Assembly (NCBI RefSeq): GCF_002210425.1
Contig: NZ_MWQK01000004.1
Location: 372,001-436,000 of the forward strand
Source of the DNA: Fibrobacter sp. UWB2
GTDB taxonomy: Bacteria > Fibrobacterota > Fibrobacteria > Fibrobacterales > Fibrobacteraceae
Length of the DNA stretch: 64,000 nt
Reading direction: 5' to 3'
Part shown: piece by piece, positions 7,506 to 15,732 of the stretch
How positions within the stretch are numbered: position 1 is the first letter of the stretch
Layout of the letters: each line of letters opens with the position of its first letter
Program-made: the position numbers and the translations under genes
The notes under the pieces: model-generated
Seen by the model: the letters and a program-made list of their open reading frames with translations, nothing else
Database searches by the model: none
What the model was told of the DNA's origin: nothing

Positions 7506-8062
7506 TGATTAACGCATTGACCGAAGCCAAGAACAACGAAAGCATCAACGAATTGATTGCTATCTGCAAAAGCGACTCCAACGTCATTGGAGCAAGCCTG
7601 CGCCACGCCCACTACCGTTTGGGTTTTGCGCTCACGTCCGCCTTCAAGCAGGACTTCCACAACTCCGTCGCCGTCTGCTTTATGCGAGGAGGCCTCCCCT
7701 TCTCCATGGGTATCGCTGACGCCCTGGATTGTCCTATCGTCTTTTTCGACGACAAAACATCTCCCAACTTTTTCCAAGACAACCAAGAACTGTTGAAGGG
7801 AAAGCAAGTCCTCTTGATCGACTCCGTCATCAATTCCGGCAAATCCATGATCAAAGCTATCGAAAGCCTGAACGGGATTTCTAGTGACATCAAGATTATG
7901 ACCAACGTTCTCTGCTATAAGGCTGTAGAAAAGTTCAGCACGCTGGACACCTATACAGTGCGTATTTCAGGGAATTCCTTCAAGGGCTCAAACGTTAAAG
8001 TTCAAAGTGGAAATAAAGGCCCAGATACAGGCGATCGACTGTTCAAGACACAGTTATTCTAG
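7505..8062 (+). CDS. Phosphoribosyltransferase-domain protein
   Basis: A 185-residue protein of the type I phosphoribosyltransferase fold. The PRPP-binding loop is recognisable as VLLIDSVINSGKSM (residues 102-115), with Ser and Ser-Gly-Lys where many members have Asp-Asp and Thr-Gly-x-Thr. CFMRGGLPFSMGIADAL around residue 60 matches the uracil-PRTase-like region. It is the last gene of the operon and converges with the sigma-54 activator gene eight bases away. In Ter-linked gene clusters, PRTase and HAD proteins have been proposed to make a nucleoside-like metabolite; this protein could play such a role. The altered PRPP motif may mean a sensing or modified function. Confidence 0.75.
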   Translation: MINALTEAKNNESINELIAICKSDSNVIGASLRHAHYRLGFALTSAFKQDFHNSVAVCFMRGGLPFSMGIADALDCPIVFFDDKTSPNFFQDNQELLKGKQVLLIDSVINSGKSMIKAIESLNGISSDIKIMTNVLCYKAVEKFSTLDTYTVRISGNSFKGSNVKVQSGNKGPDTGDRLFKTQLF

Positions 8063-8070
8063 CTGTTATT

Positions 8071-9489
8071 TCACTTCATCGCATTTTGCAATGTCTTTGA
8101 GGTACATTCAAGCTTTTGAGCAGCAGCTTCCTGAGTTCCATACTTATCACATGAATACTTGGCAAGTTTCTGCTGAAAAAGCTTGGTCGCCTCTTTCCAA
8201 TTCAAATTTTGGAATTCTGAAAATTCTCCAATATCAAAAGTTCCATTCGGAGAGTCATCCGCAGGAAGATCTTTCAGGATTTCCTCAATCGTCTTTTTGC
8301 CATTCCATGCAATAAACTGATAAGCAATAGACTGCAATGTTCGGAAATTTCCCGACAATCTAGAAGTCTTGAAATATTTTTCAAGATACTTATCCATGGG
8401 AGCATCCTTCGGAGAGCTATCCAAGCGGACTGTTTTCCAAACTTCATTCCAGTCCGTCTCAATGTCTTCGCGACATTCCCGCAAAGGCGGTATTACCACC
8501 CGATAGAAACTAATTCGGTCATAAAAATCGGGATCTAACTTCTTCCGTAATTCAGAGTCTGTTAGGTTTGAAGCACATACAAGCTCCACATCCGCCGTAG
8601 ATTCTTTATCATCGCCCACAATGCGATAGCGATGTTTTTTATCCTGCAATGTTCGAAGCAACTTGCGTTGTACACCTTTCGGCAAATCCTGGATTTCATC
8701 CAAAAAAAGGATTTTGCCGTCAGCCTCTCCAAAATAGCCCTTTTTGTCAGCCGTAGCACCAGTAAAAGAACCCTTTTTATGACCAAACATCGCAGATTCC
8801 GCTAGATTAGAATCCAATGTTCCACAAGCAACCGAAACAACATCTTTTTTCTTAATCTTCGAAACAACAGATTCAACCAAACGACTTTTGCCAATGCCAC
8901 GTTCTCCCAGCAAAAGCATCGGCACACTCTGAATGCTTGCGTAAACACGAATTTGCTCTAAAGCTTTTTTGCGAGCCTCAGATTTTACATACTCCGGTTT
9001 ATAAATCGCCTCTTTCGGATTTTCCTTTTCATACCTACGGAGTTCACTTAAATAAGTATCTATCGGAAAATCAACATTATCACAAGTCGTCCCCCCAGTC
9101 TTGCGATTAATTTGTGAAGAAACTAGTCGCGTTCCATCGGGAAAAACGCCTCCCGCATACAGAATAAGCCAAACAGAATGCATTGCAGGCGTACCTGAAG
9201 ACACATTGATGAACAAATTCGGTTCATCATTCACCATCGGGAGAATTTCTCGCTTTATGATTTCATAAATCTCTTTATGCGCAGTCGGATTCTTGACATT
9301 CACCTCTACCGGATTTATAGCCGAACTAAGCGGCTTTACTTTTTCCAGTTTTTCGGCATATTCCTTTTGGTAAAGGTATATAACCTTTTCAACGTCATAT
9401 TTTTGACCCAACTTTTTCAACAACGATTCTAAAGCATTAGGATCGTTATTGACAGCCATCCAAGTGAGCAATGTGATTTTCGTTTTCAT
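8071..9489 (-). CDS. RtcR-like sigma-54-dependent activator with CARF-like N-terminal sensor
   Basis: A 472-residue enhancer-binding protein. Residues 1-150 look like a CARF domain: an initial beta-strand with TLLTW, and NVSSGTPAMHSVWLIL at 95-110, the small-residue ligand-binding loop typical of CARF proteins. The AAA+ domain follows: Walker A GERGIGKS (195-202), sigma-54-contacting loop GSFTGA (240-245, usually GAFTGA), Walker B LFLDEIQ (261-267). A short Fis-type HTH is at the C-terminus (YGTQEAAAQKLECTSKTL). RtcR is the known family with this order; it activates RNA-repair genes after sensing RNA ends. As last gene of the operon behind the sigma-54 promoter at 24623-24638, it probably drives its own operon (inference). 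Confidence 0.85.
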   Translation of the reverse strand: MKTKITLLTWMAVNNDPNALESLLKKLGQKYDVEKVIYLYQKEYAEKLEKVKPLSSAINPVEVNVKNPTAHKEIYEIIKREILPMVNDEPNLFINVSSGTPAMHSVWLILYAGGVFPDGTRLVSSQINRKTGGTTCDNVDFPIDTYLSELRRYEKENPKEAIYKPEYVKSEARKKALEQIRVYASIQSVPMLLLGERGIGKSRLVESVVSKIKKKDVVSVACGTLDSNLAESAMFGHKKGSFTGATADKKGYFGEADGKILFLDEIQDLPKGVQRKLLRTLQDKKHRYRIVGDDKESTADVELVCASNLTDSELRKKLDPDFYDRISFYRVVIPPLRECREDIETDWNEVWKTVRLDSSPKDAPMDKYLEKYFKTSRLSGNFRTLQSIAYQFIAWNGKKTIEEILKDLPADDSPNGTFDIGEFSEFQNLNWKEATKLFQQKLAKYSCDKYGTQEAAAQKLECTSKTLQNAMK

Positions 9490-9512
9490 ATCAATAGCAA
9501 TTTATACATCCA

Positions 9513-12500
9513 TCATTCGTTAAAATCAGCTTCCAAAACCTTAATGGCATTAGAATCAATCAATCCAGACAAATATCCATGTGCAGCATATAACAATTCT
9601 GGGGTATGGTCATCAGGCGAGCGTTCAATATCAAATGTAAGAAAAGTCTTAATTTCACATTTTATGGACTTCATGTTTTCAACAATGCTTTTTACATACG
9701 GATTTGCAACAGGAGAAAGGGCGGACAGCATATTACTATCAGCATCTTTGCCATTTTTCTTTTTACGCAAGCGACATAGCGCAATCAAGCATTCTAAACA
9801 TGCAGAATACAATCGATTATCATTCAGATTTTTTTGCTTTTTTAGCTTTGGTGACACCGCAGCCTTTAGCTGATTATTTTTCAAATCATCAAACTGCTTT
9901 TGGATTGCAGTAACAAGGACTCTAGCATCATACGATGTCAAATTGAAGACAAAGCTATTTACACGCCATAACGCAACCGCTAAAATCCTTATTGCGTATT
10001 CCGCCTTTTTAGGGTCCTCAAGCAACGAGAATGTCCGCTCTAATAAATCATTTTGCCATTCCGTAGAACAGTCTCCAAGTGCGTAAGCAATCCAGTTTGG
10101 ATAATCAAAATAATCTGAGACGTTATCTAGAACATTTGTCAGATACGGATAAAACCAATCTGGAATATCTTTATGCATACAAGACAAGAAAAACATAAAT
10201 TCATTTGCTACACATGTAGGGAGTTTTTCTTCTTGCAAAATATTCTTCAATTTTTCTAGTACTTTTTTAGTACCCTCACGGAACACTATGGGACAAGCCT
10301 CATCTTCAATACTTCTGCCGTTATTCCATACCATTATGGCCGGGAATCTGAGAGATTTTGTAAATTCAGTCTTATTCCAATTACGTCCAACAACATGAGG
10401 ATCAACCCCTTGAATTCCTTTACGCGTTTCCATCAAACAGCACCAGACTTTACATCCGACTTGAGGATGTTGCCTATTATCGATGAAACAAATGGCATCC
10501 CTATTTAGACGACTTATATGAAAAAAGAACGCACTTTTATTATCATTCTGGCTTGAAAATGTTGGTTTTGGAGAAAAAGTACGCAGAAGAGTAAAAGTTC
10601 CAGAGTATATAATTTTTGAATATTCCTTAGGCAACCATTCGTCAATCAAATTTGATTTTTTTTCTAAATCACGTTTTTTCACCGCCCGCATATCCGCCCA
10701 AGTATATTCTCGAACAAAATTCGGCACAGGCATATCGTGGATATAATCCTTATGCGACTTATTTTCCCACTTCACGGATACCGACTTAAATTCCGCAGTT
10801 TCTGAAATCGGAATAAATTCCAAATTATACGGAAGCGGATTTCCATACGTATAAGTCAACTTTAAGCGGCATGTTGTTTCTCGTTCAAGAGGCAACGAAG
10901 AATCCTTTATAAACGCAAAATACTTCGAAGATTCTTTATTCGCCCCCTGCGCAAGCGGAAACTCGTAGAATTCTTTACCTATAGGGAAACTGAATTTCCA
11001 CGGAATTTTAATATCTACCGGTCTACCAACAACAGGACGAATGGAAACTATTTCAGGTTCTACAAGAACATATTCCTTTCCTGTAGAATCAACCATACTG
11101 AGCTTTGGCAGAACATCTAGCCACAAAGGAATATCAGGAGTAATTTTCTGCAAACAATCGTATTCAACCGCCCCTACAGACGAGTCGTCATCGGCATAAA
11201 AGACAATCTCTTTTTTCGCTGCTGTTATTTTTTGAAATGAAGTTTTAGATTCAAAATGGAATTCATCAACAGAAAATGAATCTTTTAACAAGTTTGCATC
11301 TAGCGAAGTCAACAAGTGTTCCATATTTTTCGGAACATTTTTTGGCGGGATTATTTTTTTGACATCTTCTCTCGTCACAGACAAACGCTGGAATACAAAA
11401 CCTTTTGTTTCAGGATTTTCCTTTGCTAGTTCCTTATCGTAATTAACTCGTATTTTAGACTTTATTTCATAGTCTTCATAAATCATCCTTACCGAGATTA
11501 CATCGCCCTCATGGAAATTCTTTTGAATATCCTGCAATTTGGTAAACAGGATAGCAATACTCCTTGGTAAAATTTCCGTATTCGAGAACGTCGAATTCAT
11601 GCTAAACTTAAAAGCATTCACACTCGGCGAGAAATCATCTACATCGTCACTGGTGACATAAAGGCATTTGCCACAACACAATTCACCCTTTATGGTTTTT
11701 GCAAAACTGCTACACGCTTTTTCCACATAACTCTTATTATCATCAGAATCCGAATCCGGCAACAATTTAGCATTAAAAATGGAATGAATCGAAAAAGTCT
11801 TATAATCCTTTGATTTTGTATAAATCAATTTTGAATGAGCCGAAGAACAGGGATACCAAATATCCTTGACACATTGAGACTGATGAACAAGCTTTTGTGA
11901 AAAGCGCCCTTTAGATCCATTTCCAAAAGTATAAGAAGGTAAAACCGTGCTAAGGTCAACAGCGGCAACCTCTGTCAATTTCACATCACCATTGACAAAT
12001 TTTTCAGGAACCGCAAACGCTTTATTCGGCAATAGACTATTACATTTATCTTCTGCAAATGAAAATAATTGCGTCACCTCCGAAATTTGAGGAATGCTGA
12101 AATCGTCCAAAGTGTATTTAATCTTTCCCCAAGACGAAGTTTTCATGTACCCGACAAGAGCCGTTTTTTCCGGCATCAAGCTCAGTGACATACTATCAGG
12201 AAAAAGGACCCTTTGTTGAAACCGAACATCATTATAGCGATTCATTTTCGCCACAAAAAGCCAAAAACATGCTGACTTTTTTAACGATTCAAGATGGTCT
12301 AAATCATATTGAACTTGATCATTCAAATTCCGAAGCATCAAGTGAGCTTTCCAGATTTTGCGATAATTCTTATCGTTGAGAAGGGTATTGTTTGGAGGAG
12401 TGTTGTTCCACTTGCCTATCAGCAAAGCCTCATCACTTTTCAGCCATTGGTGTACCGTTGATACAAAACGTTCAAAGTCCTCACTTATGGAAAGTCCACA

Positions 12501-13010
12501 CTTATAGCAAGCATTTTCCTTCTCTAAAAGAACGTCCTCTAAATTTTGCATAAAGACCTTGAACAGGCGATTTTCAGCAGTATCAAGGCTTGTTGTATGA
12601 TACACCCCCATCATGCGCTGTTCAGACGCAATTTTTTGTTTTACAGTAAAGCCAGGCTTTTTAGCAAGCCACATCATGCTTCGGCTATCAACTTCACGTA
12701 CTTGTTCAGGGCGTGTAATCCGGTGCTCACGAATATTTTTTTCATGAAGCAAATCAATCAAATTGCGAACAGCGGTAGAAACAAAGCACACGACATGTTG
12801 CAAGCGGTCATTCTGCCAATCGCACTTTTCTGCATTGACAGAAGAAAGGCCGTACAAAACATCATCAACTGTAACAGGGAGAGGATCATCTGTAACAGGG
12901 TCAAACTCCATTACTGATGAGAACAATCCTACTATAGAAAACAGAAGTTCATACTCTTTTCCATTTCCCGCAGCGATCTGCTTATATATTGTACAAAGCT
13001 CTACCGACAT
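9513..13010 (-). CDS. DUF2357-like large protein (McrC-type N-terminal region), partner of McrB-like ATPase
   Basis: A 1165-residue protein. Around residues 90-170, ITRPEQV.., MMWLAKKPG and YHTTSLDTAENRLFK match the pattern of DUF2357, the domain found N-terminal to the PD-(D/E)XK nuclease in McrC-type proteins encoded next to McrB ATPases. In the remaining about 900 residues I cannot find a convincing nuclease motif (Asp, then Glu-x-Lys). The middle contains beta-rich segments and the C-terminus is helical, perhaps a repeat scaffold. It starts 16 bases after the McrB-like gene and precedes the activator gene by 23 bases. The likely role is the DNA-recognition or effector partner of the McrB-like ATPase; whether it cuts DNA is open. 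Confidence 0.65.
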   Translation of the reverse strand: MSVELCTIYKQIAAGNGKEYELLFSIVGLFSSVMEFDPVTDDPLPVTVDDVLYGLSSVNAEKCDWQNDRLQHVVCFVSTAVRNLIDLLHEKNIREHRITRPEQVREVDSRSMMWLAKKPGFTVKQKIASEQRMMGVYHTTSLDTAENRLFKVFMQNLEDVLLEKENACYKCGLSISEDFERFVSTVHQWLKSDEALLIGKWNNTPPNNTLLNDKNYRKIWKAHLMLRNLNDQVQYDLDHLESLKKSACFWLFVAKMNRYNDVRFQQRVLFPDSMSLSLMPEKTALVGYMKTSSWGKIKYTLDDFSIPQISEVTQLFSFAEDKCNSLLPNKAFAVPEKFVNGDVKLTEVAAVDLSTVLPSYTFGNGSKGRFSQKLVHQSQCVKDIWYPCSSAHSKLIYTKSKDYKTFSIHSIFNAKLLPDSDSDDNKSYVEKACSSFAKTIKGELCCGKCLYVTSDDVDDFSPSVNAFKFSMNSTFSNTEILPRSIAILFTKLQDIQKNFHEGDVISVRMIYEDYEIKSKIRVNYDKELAKENPETKGFVFQRLSVTREDVKKIIPPKNVPKNMEHLLTSLDANLLKDSFSVDEFHFESKTSFQKITAAKKEIVFYADDDSSVGAVEYDCLQKITPDIPLWLDVLPKLSMVDSTGKEYVLVEPEIVSIRPVVGRPVDIKIPWKFSFPIGKEFYEFPLAQGANKESSKYFAFIKDSSLPLERETTCRLKLTYTYGNPLPYNLEFIPISETAEFKSVSVKWENKSHKDYIHDMPVPNFVREYTWADMRAVKKRDLEKKSNLIDEWLPKEYSKIIYSGTFTLLRTFSPKPTFSSQNDNKSAFFFHISRLNRDAICFIDNRQHPQVGCKVWCCLMETRKGIQGVDPHVVGRNWNKTEFTKSLRFPAIMVWNNGRSIEDEACPIVFREGTKKVLEKLKNILQEEKLPTCVANEFMFFLSCMHKDIPDWFYPYLTNVLDNVSDYFDYPNWIAYALGDCSTEWQNDLLERTFSLLEDPKKAEYAIRILAVALWRVNSFVFNLTSYDARVLVTAIQKQFDDLKNNQLKAAVSPKLKKQKNLNDNRLYSACLECLIALCRLRKKKNGKDADSNMLSALSPVANPYVKSIVENMKSIKCEIKTFLTFDIERSPDDHTPELLYAAHGYLSGLIDSNAIKVLEADFNE

Positions 13011-13026
13011 ACCAATTCCTTACGCC

Positions 13027-15696
13027 TTAGTCTTGTTTTGCCTCAGCAGAATCTTTTGCATTCTGCGGATCATTCGAAACATCGTCACGCAGCAAATAAC
13101 CAGATGTTGTCCAAATAAACTGACCATAATTCTGTTCTACCGCATTCTTGAAGTCTTCATGAAGAGTTTCAGGAATAATGCCTTTAATCGCATCCAGCAC
13201 ATCTTTCTGCGTACCGCGAGTTTCAAGACCGCGAAGCTTAGGCATCACCTTCTGCACCAACTGATCTTCAAACGCGTTATCCATAGCATGCTTACGAGAC
13301 GAATCACTTTCAGCAGCAATGACGTCAGGATAAAGCGACATATAGTTTTCAATAGACTGCCAGACACGATGGCCCAAGGCACGTCCCGCCTTTCCAAGCT
13401 GTTCGTTAATCTGTTCGATTTTTTCCTTGTAGCCATTAATGAGGTTGTCTTCAAAATCAACCGCATTCTGCCAAGAGCTCCAATTGGATTTCAACAGAAG
13501 TGGTGCAGGTTCTGCAAGGACGCTATTTTTCCTAGAACGGATTAACGTTTTGGGACGCGGGAAATTAATCACGATTCCGCGGTCAAGAACCTTGTCCGAA
13601 AGAGTCTTTGTCGTTTCGTCGTTATTCATCGTACCCGTCCAAAGAACATTGCGTCCCAAACGAAGCGGAAAATCAGCCATTTTGCTTCCGATTTTCACAC
13701 CAATAAACGGGAACGAGCGATCATTTTCCTTAAGGCCACGACGAGTCTCAAGCTTACTCAAAAAGTCCGCAAAATAAAGTTCAACGTTCGCAAGATTCAT
13801 TTCATCCAAGAGGATCATCGTCATGACATCATTAAGCCCCTGCTGATCATCAACATTACGCTGAGACTGCGCCAGCAAACGGAGCATATCCGTCGGTTCA
13901 AAGCAATTATCAATCGAGTTGTAATAACCAAGCATTGCTTCCTGACAATCCCAGTTCGGTTCCACAGGCATCGAAAGGAAATTGATACCGCCAAAGCGGG
14001 AGTAAAGACGCGGAAGTTCCGACTTACCCGTACCGCTCACGCCTGCAAGCACCGTAAGCGGAGACATTTCAGAAGTTTTAAGAGCCGTATGGAAAGCTTT
14101 AAGAATACGGTTCGAGAAATGGAACCCGCTTTGTTCAATCTTATCATTAATGCCCTTAAGCCATTCCGTTTCCTTAATATCCGCCGATTTATTACGGTCT
14201 AAATGTTCCTTAATCAACGGTTCATTGATAGCCTTGATACGGTCATCACGTTCTGCAGGATTTTCATAAGTCGAGCGAAGACGAGTAAGCTGGTCTTCCA
14301 CAATTTTTTTGTCTTTTTCAAGAGCGTCAATCCTCTGACCCAAAGAATCCTTTTCTGCTAAAGCTTGTGTAAGCTGACTATGCAAAGCCCCACTCTGAAG
14401 AATCTTTTCCGCAACAGCATTTTCACGTTCTACAAGCTTTTCTTTTTCTTCTGCCAAATCAGCCGCAGTTTTCTGCAACGTATAAGACGGTGTATTATTG
14501 ACCTTTTCTAAAGCAAGGGCAAGTTCCTGCTTTACGCGCTGGTAATCCAAAAGGATTTCCGCAGGATTTTTGCCGTCAAATTCAGCCTTAAGGTCTTCGA
14601 ATTTTGCAACAATGCTTTCATTAGCATGGATAGAATTACGCAAAGATGCAGCTTCTTCTTCAATCCGTTTAATCTTGCGATCCTTATCAGCAAGGATTTC
14701 AGAATAACGTTTTTCTACATCATTATCAATATTTTTTTCTCTTTCATCAAGACCCTTAGATTTGACATCATTACGTTTTTCTTTAAAGGAAACAATACGA
14801 TCACGTCCGTCCAAATCATCGTTTTTGGCGTTGAGTTCCTGCTCGCGAGTATCCATCTCAGCAATTTTCTTCGAGAATTCATCAACATTCTTTCCACTCG
14901 ATTCAAGCTGAACCCTGAGAGTTTCAAAATTCGCCATCGTCTTTTCATAAGTAGCAGTAGTCTTGTCGAATTCAGCTTTTTGCTGTTTTAACTCATTGAC
15001 AAGGCCTTGTTTATCTTCACAGAGAGCTTTATTTTGGGCATCAAGTTCCGTATTCTTTCCAGAAAGTTCCGCATTTTCTTTTTTCAATTTTTCAATTTGA
15101 TTTTTTAAATTTTCAGTATCAACTTTTGCAGCATCAATAATTCCATTAGCCTTGCCTTTAGCGTCATTGACAATGCGGTCATATTCCGTTTTTGCACTCA
15201 AGCGAATTTTTTCGGCAAAGTCATTAGCTTCACTCTGAATTTTTTCAGCAGCCTTTTTCGCGTCTTCACGCAACGTTTCACAGTATTCTGTTGCAGAATT
15301 GCGCATTTTCTGAATTTCTTCTTTGGTTTCATTGATACGCTTTTCATGCAAGTCAGCAGCGAGCTTTTCGGCATCCTTAAAAAGTTCAGCCTTCTTCTGC
15401 GCAAGATCGTGAGAAGCTGCGACAAGCGATGCCTCAATCTTTTTAAAAGCCTCTTCTTGGGCATTAAGCGCAATTTTACGAGCCACGACATCAGCCTTTT
15501 GCTCATTAAAGGCCTTAATTTCTTCTTCCGTCGGGATAGACGCTTCGCGGGACTTGTAATTTTCAAGCTGATTATTCAAATCCGTGATTTGATTTTTCTG
15601 TTCATCAATTTTTTTCTTTGATGCATCAAGAAGTTTTTTGACATCTTCCTTAGAGTAAACATTCTCTTCTTTTGTATAATCTTTTTCTTCAGACAT
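13027..15696 (-). CDS. McrB-like AAA+ GTPase/ATPase with long N-terminal coiled coil
   Basis: An 889-residue protein. The start is the ATG at 15696, preceded by GGAG nine bases upstream. Residues 1-490 are almost continuous Lys/Glu/Ala-rich coiled coil with heptad character. The C-terminal third is an AAA+ domain of the McrB/MoxR-related type: Walker A GVSGTGKSE, Walker B MILLDEMNLA, then a sensor region WTGTMNND and DKVLDRG. In McrBC, McrB forms a hexameric GTP-driven motor that works with the McrC nuclease. The coiled coil replaces the usual DNA-binding N-terminus, so it may sense or bridge something else. It is followed by the DUF2357 gene, as expected for an McrB/McrC-like pair. Confidence 0.8.
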   Translation of the reverse strand: MSEEKDYTKEENVYSKEDVKKLLDASKKKIDEQKNQITDLNNQLENYKSREASIPTEEEIKAFNEQKADVVARKIALNAQEEAFKKIEASLVAASHDLAQKKAELFKDAEKLAADLHEKRINETKEEIQKMRNSATEYCETLREDAKKAAEKIQSEANDFAEKIRLSAKTEYDRIVNDAKGKANGIIDAAKVDTENLKNQIEKLKKENAELSGKNTELDAQNKALCEDKQGLVNELKQQKAEFDKTTATYEKTMANFETLRVQLESSGKNVDEFSKKIAEMDTREQELNAKNDDLDGRDRIVSFKEKRNDVKSKGLDEREKNIDNDVEKRYSEILADKDRKIKRIEEEAASLRNSIHANESIVAKFEDLKAEFDGKNPAEILLDYQRVKQELALALEKVNNTPSYTLQKTAADLAEEKEKLVERENAVAEKILQSGALHSQLTQALAEKDSLGQRIDALEKDKKIVEDQLTRLRSTYENPAERDDRIKAINEPLIKEHLDRNKSADIKETEWLKGINDKIEQSGFHFSNRILKAFHTALKTSEMSPLTVLAGVSGTGKSELPRLYSRFGGINFLSMPVEPNWDCQEAMLGYYNSIDNCFEPTDMLRLLAQSQRNVDDQQGLNDVMTMILLDEMNLANVELYFADFLSKLETRRGLKENDRSFPFIGVKIGSKMADFPLRLGRNVLWTGTMNNDETTKTLSDKVLDRGIVINFPRPKTLIRSRKNSVLAEPAPLLLKSNWSSWQNAVDFEDNLINGYKEKIEQINEQLGKAGRALGHRVWQSIENYMSLYPDVIAAESDSSRKHAMDNAFEDQLVQKVMPKLRGLETRGTQKDVLDAIKGIIPETLHEDFKNAVEQNYGQFIWTTSGYLLRDDVSNDPQNAKDSAEAKQD

Positions 15697-15732
15697 AGTT
15701 TTTATCTCCAATTAATATTTAAATTCTTTCTT

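Noticed and set aside
13500-13520. Sigma-54-like TGGTGCAG..TGCA inside the McrB-like gene
   Set aside because: It lies inside coding sequence on the opposite strand, lacks the TTGC core and has no gene in front of it.
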